Positions 1-8,921 of a DNA stretch of 64,000 nt are shown here, piece after piece. How positions within the stretch are numbered: the stretch's first letter is position 1; each line of letters opens with the position of its first letter. This stretch comes from Candidatus Zixiibacteriota bacterium (GTDB taxonomy: Bacteria > Zixibacteria > MSB-5A5 > GN15 > FEB-12). Below the pieces are notes generated by a model. The model made no database searches and was not told the DNA's origin. It saw only the letters and a program-made list of their open reading frames with translations. A program made the position numbers and the translations under genes. The stretch is taken from NCBI GenBank assembly GCA_040756055.1, contig JBFLZR010000005.1, positions 91,001 through 155,000 of the forward strand. The letters run 5' to 3'.

Positions 1-939
1 GAAGGCGAACAACGCGGAGTACAACAGATACCCGGTGACCAAAAACAACACGAAGAACACTGCTATGGCAGGGTTAAACACGAGTCTGTCAACGGATGGA
101 TCAATATTAAGCGTGGCCTTCATCGAATAAATTCCGGATCCGATTATAATCCAGACCGCCGCCTGCGTGAATGTGGCGGCCCCCAATCCAAGGATCTTCC
201 CCAGCAGAAGCTGAAAGGGTGTCACCGACGATATCATTACTTCCATGATGCGCGAACTCTTCTCCTCGATCACTGATCGCATGACCATTTGACCATAAGC
301 CATTATCATCCCGAACATCAGCATGACAAACAACAGTGAACCAAGGTATTTGACTACGAAAGGAAGCGATTCCCCTTTGGCATCCCGCGTGGGAAGTTCG
401 ACCTGGCGCGTAAGACTCAAAACGGAGTCCACACCCAGATTGACATCGGACACCTCAAGCCGCACCGATGACAGGATGTTCGACAGACGATCCTCGAACC
501 GTTTCATCGTGCGAAACTTGTCCGAGTTCGTTATCATGTACATGCAGCTGTCGCACAGATAAGCATCCGGTCCAACCACCAGCGTGTATTTCAATTCCTC
601 ATTCGCTATCAGGGCGCGAAGCGAGTCCTCGACCGCGATGAACCTGGCCGAGTCGGCGACATCGATTTCGAAAATGCCCTTGACATCGTAATAAGCCCTG
701 GAGGTATCCTCGAGGCGATACTGCTGAAGACTCTCGGCAAACCTCTGGCCGATGCCCATCCCCGTCCGGTCGATAACGGCGAGTGGTTCGGCTTCCGATG
801 ATTTCGTGTTTACGAACATCGTGGGCAGAATCAAAAAACCCGCCATCAATGCCGGAGTCAGAAAAATACCAACGACAAATGATTTCTTCTTAACTACCTG
901 AGCGTATTCCCGCTTGAAGATAACCCAGAATTTAGACAC
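1..939 (-). CDS. ABC-2 type transporter permease, NatB-like (partial)
   Basis: Membrane permease of an exporter-type ABC transporter; the 3' end lies beyond the window edge, leaving 313 codons. The visible protein has an N-terminal membrane segment (about residues 20-42), a large extracytoplasmic loop to about residue 180, then further membrane helices. Between them sits the family motif around EEKSSRIMEVMISS, typical of COG1668 (NatB-like) permeases. The start is a GTG at 939, which overlaps the stop of the upstream ATPase gene by 8 bases (GTGTCTAA), so the two are probably translationally coupled. Substrate unknown; sodium export is only the name-giving case. The family call is firm, the substrate is not. 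Confidence 0.85.
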   Translation of the reverse strand, partial: MSKFWVIFKREYAQVVKKKSFVVGIFLTPALMAGFLILPTMFVNTKSSEAEPLAVIDRTGMGIGQRFAESLQQYRLEDTSRAYYDVKGIFEIDVADSARFIAVEDSLRALIANEELKYTLVVGPDAYLCDSCMYMITNSDKFRTMKRFEDRLSNILSSVRLEVSDVNLGVDSVLSLTRQVELPTRDAKGESLPFVVKYLGSLLFVMLMFGMIMAYGQMVMRSVIEEKSSRIMEVMISSVTPFQLLLGKILGLGAATFTQAAVWIIIGSGIYSMKATLNIDPSVDRLVFNPAIAVFFVLFLVTGYLLYSALFAF

Positions 940-1864
940 GGCTGGCCTCCCCCCTTTTTTCATACTCGGCCGGATCAACTTTGGCCATGCCTATGAAAAT
1001 GTCGTAAAGCGAGGGCTCCACGATGTCGAAGCGAAGTACCCTGACCCTCTGCACCACCTGTTTGAGTATCTCATTGGCGTCAGCGCCGTCATCGAGCTGA
1101 AGCTCGATATAGTTGTTGAATTCGGTCATCTTTTTAACACCCGGAAGTCCGGCGATGAAATTACCCTCACCCTCGATTTCGATCTGCACCGAGTTTTTCC
1201 CGAACTGCGCTTTTATATCCGTAAGCTTGCCGTCGATTACTTTCTTCCCGCGATTTATCATGCACAGATGGTCGCACAATTTTTCCGCCTGCTCCATGAC
1301 GTGTGTCGAGAACAAAATCGTTTTGCCGCCGCGCTTCATCTCCAGAATGATGTCCTTGATTAATTCCATGTTGAGGGGGTCAAGTCCAGAAAAAATCTCA
1401 TCGAGAATGACGAGATCGGGTTCGTGAAGAATAGTGGTGATAAACTGGAGTTTTTGCTGCATCCCCTTGGATAGCTCCTCCACTTTCTTGTGGCGATAGT
1501 CACCCAGGTCAACTCTTTTGAGCCAGTAATCGATCTTTTCGGCAGCTCTGGACGACGGGTAGTCCTTCAACTCGGCCATGTATATCATAACCTCTTCAAG
1601 GGTCATCTTCTTGTACAGGCCGCGCTCTTCCGGAAGATAGCCTACCCGGTTGCGAAACGCCTCGCCGGTTTGCGCCCCTTCCATTGTAATGGAGCCGGAA
1701 TCGGGAATGGTGATGTTCATTATCATCCGGATAGTGGTTGTTTTGCCGGCTCCGTTAGGGCCGATTATGCCGTAAATGACCCCTTTGGGGACTTCGAGCG
1801 AGAGATCATCCACTGCCACCTGCCCGGTAAACTCTTTTCGGATTCGATCCAGCTTCAGAAACAT
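932..1864 (-). CDS. ABC transporter ATP-binding protein, NatA-like
   Basis: Cytoplasmic ATPase driving the permease encoded just downstream. Counting from the ATG at 1864, Walker A GPNGAGKTT lies at residues 35-43, the ABC signature LSKGMQQK at 131-138 and Walker B VILDEIFSG at 152-160; the C-terminal ~80 residues form the accessory domain common in this class. A GTG at 1891 would add nine residues, but it has no ribosome site, whereas AGAAAGG sits just upstream of the ATG at 1864, so I chose the latter. It overlaps the permease gene by 8 bases and forms a two-gene unit. Export substrate cannot be read from sequence. Confidence 0.9.
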   Translation of the reverse strand: MFLKLDRIRKEFTGQVAVDDLSLEVPKGVIYGIIGPNGAGKTTTIRMIMNITIPDSGSITMEGAQTGEAFRNRVGYLPEERGLYKKMTLEEVMIYMAELKDYPSSRAAEKIDYWLKRVDLGDYRHKKVEELSKGMQQKLQFITTILHEPDLVILDEIFSGLDPLNMELIKDIILEMKRGGKTILFSTHVMEQAEKLCDHLCMINRGKKVIDGKLTDIKAQFGKNSVQIEIEGEGNFIAGLPGVKKMTEFNNYIELQLDDGADANEILKQVVQRVRVLRFDIVEPSLYDIFIGMAKVDPAEYEKRGEASRV

Positions 1865-1927
1865 GCTTGCCTTTCTAAGCGATAGTGTCACTAATTACAA
1901 AGCTATTATGCGTTCGTCAACAAAAAC

Positions 1928-2710
1928 CTAAAGGCCAAGCATGTCTGAAAAGCGGGTGGCGTTCGCCGTTGCCTGTCCCAGATGGCAGTTGTTGAAATAT
2001 ATATAGATACGTGCTACTTTACTTTTGATTTTTTCCAGCTTCTCTTTCCACTCCTTCAACTCTTCGTCGGAATAACTGTAATCATAGCGCAGCGGGCCTC
2101 CCCCCCACCACTGGTCTTTGTTGCGCCCGTGAAGGCGCACGTAGGCCGTATTCGTGGTGGCAAACAGGTCCGGGTTGAGCAATCCTGGAAGCTGTGGCTC
2201 ATCGACACACACATATCCGATTGCTTCCGCCTTGAGACGGTCGTACATCTGCCGATTCACCCAGCCGTTGTGACGGAATTCCACGAACAGTTCATTCGGA
2301 GCGACGGCATCGCGGCAGACAGCTATATAGTCCAGGCTGTCCGGACTGAACTTGAAAGAATAAGGAAATTGCGCCAGAAGTCCCGATAATTTGCCGGACT
2401 CCTCAAACGGTTTGATAGCCTCGCGAAACCTCGCAACATCATCCTCCAGGTCAGAGCGCCGGTGAGTAAATGATTGAGGAACCTTTACCATGAAGTCAAA
2501 ACCATCGGGCGCCTTCTTGACTATGTTAGCCATAACCGCCGGATGTGGAATGCGATAGTATGTCGAGTTAATTTCAACCGTCGGGAAAAACCTGATATAA
2601 TAGTCAAGCATCTTGCCTTTGTCGATATCCTTCGGGTAAAACGTCCCTTTCCAATCCTCGAAGCTATAGCCCGAGGTCCCTATTCTTATCTCTGCTTGTT
2701 TGTCATTCAT
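1928..2710 (-). CDS. DUF72 (YecE-like) family protein
   Basis: A 260-residue soluble protein of the DUF72/YecE family, expected to fold as a TIM barrel; its biochemical role is not established. The diagnostic N-terminal run IGTSGYSFEDWKGTFYP is at residues 11-27, followed by the VEINSTYYRIP segment, and near the C-terminus RIYIYFNNCHLGQA with the conserved asparagines. Length is normal for the family. It lies 75 bases downstream of the zinc-ribbon gene on the same strand and may be read through from that cassette, but the gap is wide enough for its own promoter. Confidence 0.85.
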   Translation of the reverse strand: MNDKQAEIRIGTSGYSFEDWKGTFYPKDIDKGKMLDYYIRFFPTVEINSTYYRIPHPAVMANIVKKAPDGFDFMVKVPQSFTHRRSDLEDDVARFREAIKPFEESGKLSGLLAQFPYSFKFSPDSLDYIAVCRDAVAPNELFVEFRHNGWVNRQMYDRLKAEAIGYVCVDEPQLPGLLNPDLFATTNTAYVRLHGRNKDQWWGGGPLRYDYSYSDEELKEWKEKLEKIKSKVARIYIYFNNCHLGQATANATRFSDMLGL

Positions 2711-2785
2711 GATAATAACCGAAAAGACGGTTTGCAGATATACTCACCATACGGGAAGATATTCAACGTGGTTACAGGCAGGCAA

Positions 2786-2914
2786 TCACTTTTCCTTTTT
2801 AGGTTTGGGCTGCTGAAACCTGATAAAACCGCATCCTGGGCAGATCCACTTGCGCTGTTTATGAAACGACCGCTTTTGCTCTTTCATCGTAGATTTGCAG
2901 CGGGGACACTTCAT
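2786..2914 (-). CDS. 42-residue zinc-ribbon protein
   Basis: A very small gene. The product begins MKCPRCKSTMKEQKRSFHKQ and carries a second pair, CPGCG, at residues 25-29: two CxxC knuckles about 18 residues apart, as in zinc-ribbon (rubredoxin-knuckle) minidomains. The tail is lysine-rich (residues 37-42). The ATG lies 8 bases after the stop of the membrane-protein gene 2923-3537 on the same strand, so it looks like the last gene of that cassette. Zinc binding is inferred from the cysteines; nucleic-acid or protein binding are both possible. Confidence 0.7.
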   Translation of the reverse strand: MKCPRCKSTMKEQKRSFHKQRKWICPGCGFIRFQQPKPKKEK

Positions 2915-2922
2915 AGGCCATC

Positions 2923-3537
2923 TCAGTTCGTGAGTTTGAAGAAATCCGTCAGCAGAAACTCCATGCGGCCAATCAATGTCGACATACGGGACATAACAGT
3001 ATAACCGAACGTGGTGCCGAAAAATATCATCAGGAAGAACGTGCCAATTGTCGCGGCTTTGCCGAATGTCCCCTTGTGCTCGCGGCCGAAATAGAAGTAT
3101 GCCAGGGTACTTATAAGCCCAACAATCACGACCAGCCCGGAAATATCGGGGACACCTGAAGCGTCAGTCAGTGGCATCACAGTGGCTGACATTTGTTTCA
3201 GAGTGCGGCCGTAAAGCATGGCAGGAATGGCCACCCCGGCGCCGGAGCCAATCATAAAGGCAATCGGGATGCGCGACAGCGATGAAGTCTTGTCGTGGAA
3301 CCGTCCCCACATCAAAAGCCCAAGCGCGAATGGAATTATCAGCCAGAAATTCCGCCCCGAAAATAGCGGCTCAAAAAGAATTGCCATCAACGTGTTGGTC
3401 CAGGCAACCACCAGTATATATCCAATAGACACGCCGATTAGCAGATACTCGGCCATCTTGTAAATCGGGTTGTCCCGGTACAAAAAAGTAAGTATGGCCA
3501 GGGTCAGGATTCCCGCGATCAGTGTTCCGGCGTCCAT
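2923..3537 (-). CDS. multi-spanning membrane protein of unknown function
   Basis: A 204-residue integral membrane protein with about five to six hydrophobic helices (roughly residues 3-20, 28-50, 63-77, 88-108, 130-150, 160-180) and no recognised enzyme motif. Its ATG overlaps the TGA of the upstream gene (TGATG at 3535-3539), a mark of translational coupling. It is the fourth gene of a five-gene leftward cassette and gives way after 8 bases to the zinc-ribbon gene. I do not recognise the family; the gene order suggests one membrane complex. Confidence 0.75.
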   Translation of the reverse strand: MDAGTLIAGILTLAILTFLYRDNPIYKMAEYLLIGVSIGYILVVAWTNTLMAILFEPLFSGRNFWLIIPFALGLLMWGRFHDKTSSLSRIPIAFMIGSGAGVAIPAMLYGRTLKQMSATVMPLTDASGVPDISGLVVIVGLISTLAYFYFGREHKGTFGKAATIGTFFLMIFFGTTFGYTVMSRMSTLIGRMEFLLTDFFKLTN

Positions 3538-4349
3538 CAGGCCCCTCTCCCCTTTTTTCTCGATGCGAAGTACAAAATATTGCCGAGCGCTATTAGCAGA
3601 ATGATGTACAAATGAGCGCTCGATTGAGCCAGCATTCCGCGCGCCCCTCCCCCGCTGACAGCCAAGAGCTTCTCATACTCGGCCGCTCCCCGGAGCCCGC
3701 CCATCATAGCGTACATCTGCCCGGATGACAGGTATGGGTCGTAAGTTGTCACCATCGCCGCCGTTACCGCCCCCAGAACACGGACCCCGTAACGCGCCTG
3801 ACCGTATTCTATCCAGTGCGTCGTCAGAGAACCATCCGCAATGGACAGCACCGCGGCGACATCATCGTAGTTCTTCACCGATCGGGTGAGTTCGAATTGC
3901 CCATAGGGTCTTCCCAGATAATCGAGCGGATAGGTAGTGCCGATCGACTCACCCATCGCCAGAATCGCGGCTATATACTGTGGTCGAAAGCCGAGATAGA
4001 CGTAATCCACGCCATACACCCGGCCGTATTCGCGCGCCGTTTCCTGCATCAGCCGATACCCGATGAGCGTACCCTCGGCCAGGAGAGACACTCCTATGAG
4101 CTTGTGACCTTTCTTGAAGGTGTGACGGAGTACACTCTGTGCGATTGGCCTGATCTCCGGCAGCGATGAAGCCTCGTGATCAAACGAGACAATCAGCACG
4201 GAGCCATCCGGGAGCGAATCGATACAATCATATAGTCGCTGGGTGTACGGCGACACCCGCATATCCAATTTGATGTTGAGAATCATGGCGCCGGCCACAA
4301 CTACGAGAAGACCGAGAAAAGTCCAATGCCGGGCTTCGAATGTTTTCAT
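3537..4349 (-). CDS. membrane-anchored protein of unknown function (coupled cassette)
   Basis: The product is 270 residues from the ATG at 4349, which overlaps the upstream stop as ATGA; an open frame continues upstream but only as antisense of the neighbouring gene. It has one membrane helix near the N-terminus (about 11-28) and one near the C-terminus (about 245-262), with a soluble alpha/beta-looking domain between, including the stretch LPDGSVLIVSFDHEAS. The layout (helix, ~200-residue domain, helix) resembles the first gene of the cassette (4966-5793), so the two may be distant paralogues. No catalytic motif recognised. Confidence 0.75.
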   Translation of the reverse strand: MKTFEARHWTFLGLLVVVAGAMILNIKLDMRVSPYTQRLYDCIDSLPDGSVLIVSFDHEASSLPEIRPIAQSVLRHTFKKGHKLIGVSLLAEGTLIGYRLMQETAREYGRVYGVDYVYLGFRPQYIAAILAMGESIGTTYPLDYLGRPYGQFELTRSVKNYDDVAAVLSIADGSLTTHWIEYGQARYGVRVLGAVTAAMVTTYDPYLSSGQMYAMMGGLRGAAEYEKLLAVSGGGARGMLAQSSAHLYIILLIALGNILYFASRKKGRGA

Positions 4350-4966
4350 TTGTCCCCTCCCAGCCATGTTCGTTCGATGCCAACAATGACCCGAAGCGAT
4401 GTCGTCAATGAGCCCAGCCCGATTCCAATCAAGATCGCCCGTCGGGCGGCCATCGAAGGATAGTTGCGGATCCAGTCCGCCACCTGTGGCAGTCCGTCGG
4501 AGAAGAAGCCGCCGATATTGGAACGGCTCAGCAGCATCAACAGGGCTGATATCAAAAGCACCGCGGCTGGAAAGGAGCGAGCTCTGAACCCACGAAACGA
4601 TGCCGAAGCGACGAAAAATGCCAGCAGCGCGAACACCGTCGACTGCATCGGAGCTTGAACATTCTCGAACGTCCACATAAACGGCGTATCCGCCTTAATG
4701 CCCCAGATCAATGCAAAAACCGGCATAGACAAGAATCCGAGCAGACCCACCGCACGATAAACCGTATCCTTGTTGCGACTCATCTCGGTCATATTGTTCT
4801 TCAGGTAACTGAACACACCCACAATCAATGTAAAGGCGAAAACGATCTGCCAGTAATCCAAAATGGCCTGATTCAGTGCGCGAGCTGTCGGGTGAGCGGA
4901 GAAATACTGCGCGAACATCACCAATCCGAAAATGAAACAGATAAAAAGCGGTAGCTTGCGACCCAT
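4346..4966 (-). CDS. six-helix membrane protein of unknown function
   Basis: The 206-residue product (MGRKLPLFICFIFG start) is largely hydrophobic with about six helices. I chose the ATG at 4966 because it forms a TGATG overlap with the upstream stop and is preceded by a GGTGGG stretch; the frame stays open to a TTG at 4981. The 3' end overlaps the next gene by ATGA. Second gene of the cassette. No family recognised. The strict overlaps on both sides argue that the proteins are made in fixed ratio and act together in the membrane. Confidence 0.75.
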   Translation of the reverse strand: MGRKLPLFICFIFGLVMFAQYFSAHPTARALNQAILDYWQIVFAFTLIVGVFSYLKNNMTEMSRNKDTVYRAVGLLGFLSMPVFALIWGIKADTPFMWTFENVQAPMQSTVFALLAFFVASASFRGFRARSFPAAVLLISALLMLLSRSNIGGFFSDGLPQVADWIRNYPSMAARRAILIGIGLGSLTTSLRVIVGIERTWLGGDK

Positions 4967-5793
4967 CAGAACACCCACCAATCGCTCGGGCTGATTCCCA
5001 GGAGAGTCTCAATCGTACTCCACAGGATGGCTGCTGCCAGAAAGATCACGATCAATATTTTCATGATATCCTGTGCTTCGACCGACGCCAGAACGGAACG
5101 GTCCTGCGAAAGGTAACCTGACGCCGCGAATAGTTCTTCGCCGATCAGAGTGTAATCACAGGCTACGATAAAGAAGGACAGTTGTATGGTTGAGTCGGTT
5201 CCGGCTATCTGGATAGCATTTATTGAATTGCCTGTCTCAGCCAAAATCAGGGACTCCGCCTCGAAAGTACCCAGCAAAAAAATCGACGCCGGCTTATGCC
5301 TGGTGATAAGACCGTCGACAGCGGCCGCGTAGCCGAATTGCGATGATGACACATAGGCGATATCATCGGCTTTGTACCGGTCGGGATACCCCTGGCGGGC
5401 ATAACTTCCTTTCACGACCTCCTGTGCCACCGTCATTATGACAGGATCGTGAGTGGGATATACCAGACGGCAGTCATAAGAGGCCGTTTTCTCGGCTACA
5501 TGACTGAGGATATTCATTGAGGCTATCGTGGTAGGCCGCTGGATGTCTCCCCCCCACCCCGGAGTGTATAACACCGGCCGGGCCATTTCAGTCGCCCTCC
5601 CGATAGCGTCTTCAACCGCCTTCAACCCCCCGATTTCCCGAACCTTGAATTCCCTGCCCCGACGCTGACTGAAAGTTGTATAAAGAACAACCAGTATGGC
5701 TATGACTGACGCCGCCAGCGTTGCCAGGGTTTCGGGATTGAACCATTCACCGACCGGCGCGGCGGCCGAAAAGAGTAGATAGGCACCCATCAT
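4966..5793 (-). CDS. membrane-anchored protein, DUF6754-like
   Basis: First gene of the leftward membrane cassette, 275 residues. There is an N-terminal helix around residues 24-42, then the stretch REIGGLKAVEDAIGRATEM followed by RPVLYTPGWGGD, a ~170-residue domain, and a C-terminal helix around 245-265. That segment matches my recollection of the DUF6754 family, which has no assigned function; I could not search to confirm. ATG codons at 5793 and 5790 are both possible; no strong ribosome site is visible. It is divergent from the sugar-binding protein gene at 5916, so promoters for both must lie in the 122-base gap. Confidence 0.7.
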   Translation of the reverse strand: MMGAYLLFSAAAPVGEWFNPETLATLAASVIAILVVLYTTFSQRRGREFKVREIGGLKAVEDAIGRATEMARPVLYTPGWGGDIQRPTTIASMNILSHVAEKTASYDCRLVYPTHDPVIMTVAQEVVKGSYARQGYPDRYKADDIAYVSSSQFGYAAAVDGLITRHKPASIFLLGTFEAESLILAETGNSINAIQIAGTDSTIQLSFFIVACDYTLIGEELFAASGYLSQDRSVLASVEAQDIMKILIVIFLAAAILWSTIETLLGISPSDWWVF

Positions 5794-5915
5794 AAATCAA
5801 GTTGATCGGGCCGGGCGTCGGTGGCAACAAAAAGATTTTTTTGTTTGCCCGGCAGGCCGGTTTTGTTATTTTCGAAAGGTTCATATTTAAAAGTTAACTT
5901 GTCAGGGAGATTGAT

Positions 5916-7130
5916 ATGAAATCCAGACTATTACTTGGTATCTTTTTGATTCTGTTATTGAGTGTATCCGCTAACGCCAAAACCACCATTACCTGGTGGC
6001 AGTTCTGGACCGATCCCCAGATCAAACCGGTCATCGAGCAAATGACGGCTGAATTTGAAAAGGCAAATCCCGATATCGAGGTAAAACTGACCGATCTCAC
6101 CTGGGCCAACGGTCACGAAAAGATCGTTATCGCTTTCGGCTCCAGTACCGGCCCCGATATAGTCGAACTTGGCTCAGACTGGATTGCCGAGTTCGCAACC
6201 AATGGCCTGCTTTACGATATGTCGGCCGAGATCGCCGCCGATAGCTCCCGGTATCAGGGCTGGAGCATGGCCACATATAAGGGCAAGGTCTTTGCCTATC
6301 CATGGATTCTCGGAACGCGCGTGATGTTTGCAAACCGTGATCTTCTCAATCGTGCCGGCTACGATAGCAGCTTCGTGCCGCTCTCTCTGGACGAATTCAA
6401 GGCCGCGGCGGAGAAGATTGATAGTCTCGACTCGAAAATATACGGGTGGGGCTCCAACACTCCGGAAAAGCATCGCCTCTACAAAAAGTATTTGCCCTTC
6501 TTCTGGTCCAAGGGAGCACAGATTTTCTCCGATGACGGTCGGTTCTGCCTGGTGGCCTCCGACCTGGCCATCTCCGCTCTCAAGCTCTACAAAGAACTGC
6601 ACGATAGTTGCGGCTATGTCGCCGACCAGCGCGGAATAGAGGACGCGTTCCTCGAAGGCAGGATCGGCTTTATACTTTCGGGCGATTGGCTTTTGAAGAG
6701 GATCGAAAAAGAGAAACCAAATTTTCCGCTGGTCTCGACCCTGATGCCGGGGGCCAAATTGCCAGGGCGGTCATTTCTTGGCGGGGAATTTTTGGCCGTG
6801 AATGCCGCGTCGAAACACAAAGATGCCGCCATGAAATTCATCCGGTTCGTTACATCTGCCGAGAACCAGCTCAGGTTCTGCAAAGCTAATTACTCGGCGA
6901 ATCCGTCAAGTTACCAGGCTCAGGACGATGGATACTTCGCATCGAATATACATCTTCTTACCTTTATCAAACAAATGCGTCTGGCAAAACATCCCCCGGT
7001 TGACCCCGACTGGGTGTATATCGAAGAAGCCATCGAAAAGGCCGTCGAGGACGTAGTGTTTAAGAATGCTTCCGTGGCTAATTCCCTGATGACGGCACGC
7101 AAAAAAATAGAGAAGATGAAACAAAGATGA
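5916..7130 (+). CDS. extracellular sugar-binding protein of an ABC importer
   Basis: Periplasmic solute-binding protein of the family 1 (MalE/UgpB) type, 404 residues with a signal peptide ending near ANA (residues 19-21). The early ITWWQFWTDPQIKPVIE and EFEKANPDIEVK stretches are classic for carbohydrate-binding proteins, as is the SGDWLLKRI region in the middle. An AGGGAG ribosome site precedes the ATG. The following permease gene overlaps it by four bases (ATGA at 7127), so all three genes form an operon. The sugar cannot be predicted. No sugar-degrading gene or regulator lies beside it. Confidence 0.9.
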   Translation: MKSRLLLGIFLILLLSVSANAKTTITWWQFWTDPQIKPVIEQMTAEFEKANPDIEVKLTDLTWANGHEKIVIAFGSSTGPDIVELGSDWIAEFATNGLLYDMSAEIAADSSRYQGWSMATYKGKVFAYPWILGTRVMFANRDLLNRAGYDSSFVPLSLDEFKAAAEKIDSLDSKIYGWGSNTPEKHRLYKKYLPFFWSKGAQIFSDDGRFCLVASDLAISALKLYKELHDSCGYVADQRGIEDAFLEGRIGFILSGDWLLKRIEKEKPNFPLVSTLMPGAKLPGRSFLGGEFLAVNAASKHKDAAMKFIRFVTSAENQLRFCKANYSANPSSYQAQDDGYFASNIHLLTFIKQMRLAKHPPVDPDWVYIEEAIEKAVEDVVFKNASVANSLMTARKKIEKMKQR

Positions 7131-7996
7131 AATGGTCAAAAGCCGGGGCCTTCACCCTTGCACTCCCCTGGCTGATTACATTCGCCGTTTTCTGGTTGTT
7201 CCCGATCGTCTATTCATTTGTGATCGGGTTTACCGACCAGCAGCTACTGGCGAAGGATTACGACTGGATAGGTCTGGACAATTATCGCGCGCTCTTTACG
7301 GATCCGGCCTTTATCTCTTCGCTTGAAAGCACCTTTGTCTTCGTGTTCGGCACCATCCCGGTTACGACCATTATCGCGCTCGGCATGGCGCTTCTGATAA
7401 ACCGGCAATTTCGATTGCGTGGATTGTTCAGGGCCGGCTATTTCTTGCCGTCAATCACTTCAATAATCGTCATAGCGCTGATTTTCACCAACCTGTATCA
7501 GCGGGGAGGTTATATCGCGTACCTGGCGTCGCTAGTCGGGCTCGATGTCCCCGAACACGGATTTCTACTTTCCAGTGATACCTCTCTGTATTCCATTATG
7601 GCTATGGATGTCTGGATGGCGGTCGGATATTACATGCTTATTTTCCTGGCCGGGCTCAAATCAATACCGGATGAACTGTATGAAGTTGCCGAGTTGAGCG
7701 GCGCTGGCAAGATCCGTCAATTTTTCTCGATAACACTGCCGCTGCTCAGACCGGTTGCGCTCTTCATTATCGTAATAAATTCAATCAAATCTTTCCAGGT
7801 ATTTGCCGAGATCTTCGTGATGACAAAAGGGAAATTTGAGACTTCCACGATGGTGTACTTCATATATGAAACCGGCCTGACGACGAAATTCGAATTCGGC
7901 TACGCCTCGGCGGCCGCTTATGTTCTGTTTATCATTATCGCCGTCTTTGCCGCCATCCAGTTTACACTCTTCAGAAAGAGGCAGGCTGTATGGTGA
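7127..7996 (+). CDS. sugar ABC transporter permease, MalF type
   Basis: Inner-membrane permease, 289 residues, about six helices, belonging to the binding-protein-dependent permease superfamily. The cytoplasmic EAA loop that docks the ATPase appears as DELYEVAELSGAGKIRQFF near residues 183-201. The start ATG overlaps the stop of the binding-protein gene and the stop overlaps the next permease start by 7 bases. It pairs with the MalG-type permease to form the channel. No ATPase gene of the MsmX/UgpC type follows, so a shared ATPase from elsewhere is implied. Confidence 0.92.
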   Translation: MKWSKAGAFTLALPWLITFAVFWLFPIVYSFVIGFTDQQLLAKDYDWIGLDNYRALFTDPAFISSLESTFVFVFGTIPVTTIIALGMALLINRQFRLRGLFRAGYFLPSITSIIVIALIFTNLYQRGGYIAYLASLVGLDVPEHGFLLSSDTSLYSIMAMDVWMAVGYYMLIFLAGLKSIPDELYEVAELSGAGKIRQFFSITLPLLRPVALFIIVINSIKSFQVFAEIFVMTKGKFETSTMVYFIYETGLTTKFEFGYASAAAYVLFIIIAVFAAIQFTLFRKRQAVW

Positions 7997-8811
7997 TACG
8001 ATTCCTTCGTGCCTCTGCGCGATACCTGGCGCTGTCACTAATCCTGCTTGTGATGGTTTTCCCTCTCGTCTGGATGATGCGCGTGTCTCTGCTTCAATCC
8101 GGAGCAAGCATCGCTCTAAGCGATATTTTCAACCACCAGTTTACTTTTGATAACTACCTCGACCTTTTCCGAACCACCAGCATCGGGATAGCTCTTTTCA
8201 ACTCGGCGCTTGTGGGACTCGTTGTAACACTCGGCAACATCTTTTTCTGTTTCATGGTCGCCTACACGCTGGCCCGCTATGAATACATCGTCAACAAACT
8301 CTTGTTCGTTATCGTTATTGCGATTCTGATGATCCCGGCGCATATCGTGATTATCCCGATGTATCTTCTGATGGTCAAGACGGGCCTTTATGACGGCTTC
8401 GGGGCGCTTATACTCCCCTGGCTTGTCAACCCGATCGGGATTTTTCTCGTAAAACAGTATATAGAAACCATACCTCCATCGATGGAAGAAGCTGCGCGTA
8501 TCGATGGCGCCGGTGAGATGCGGATAATTTTCAGGATCATCATGCCCCTGTGCAAACCGGCGCTGGCTGTGCTCGCGATTCAGGTATTTTTTACCAACTG
8601 GAACTCGTTTCTCTTCCCATTTATTCTGACTCAGAGCGAGCAAATTAGGACTCTTCCCGTCGCTCTAGCCGTCTACCAGGGTCATCAGGCCGTCGACTGG
8701 CAACATCTTATGGCCGGCTCCACGATAGCCGTTATCCCCGTTCTGGTTATCTTCATCATAATGCAGCGGCAGATAGTCTCCGGAATAACTTCAGGGGGCA
8801 TAAAACAGTAA
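7990..8811 (+). CDS. sugar ABC transporter permease, MalG type
   Basis: Second permease of the importer, 273 residues with six predicted helices. The EAA motif reads SMEEAARIDGAGEMRIIFRI around residues 160-179, followed by the proline-containing LCKPALAVLAI segment that is usual in MalG relatives. The gene begins inside the end of the first permease gene (ATG at 7990). The operon appears to stop here: about 110 bases of non-coding DNA separate it from an unrelated lipoprotein gene, and no obvious intrinsic terminator follows. Confidence 0.92.
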   Translation: MVIRFLRASARYLALSLILLVMVFPLVWMMRVSLLQSGASIALSDIFNHQFTFDNYLDLFRTTSIGIALFNSALVGLVVTLGNIFFCFMVAYTLARYEYIVNKLLFVIVIAILMIPAHIVIIPMYLLMVKTGLYDGFGALILPWLVNPIGIFLVKQYIETIPPSMEEAARIDGAGEMRIIFRIIMPLCKPALAVLAIQVFFTNWNSFLFPFILTQSEQIRTLPVALAVYQGHQAVDWQHLMAGSTIAVIPVLVIFIIMQRQIVSGITSGGIKQ

Positions 8812-8921
8812 AAAAATATCTTCTTTTTTAGTTGCGCCGGTCTGTAATTATTGTTTTTATAGCGACTAAGTAGTCGAGGAGCATAAATCATATTAACATA
8901 TGTAGAAAGGAACTCTTAATT

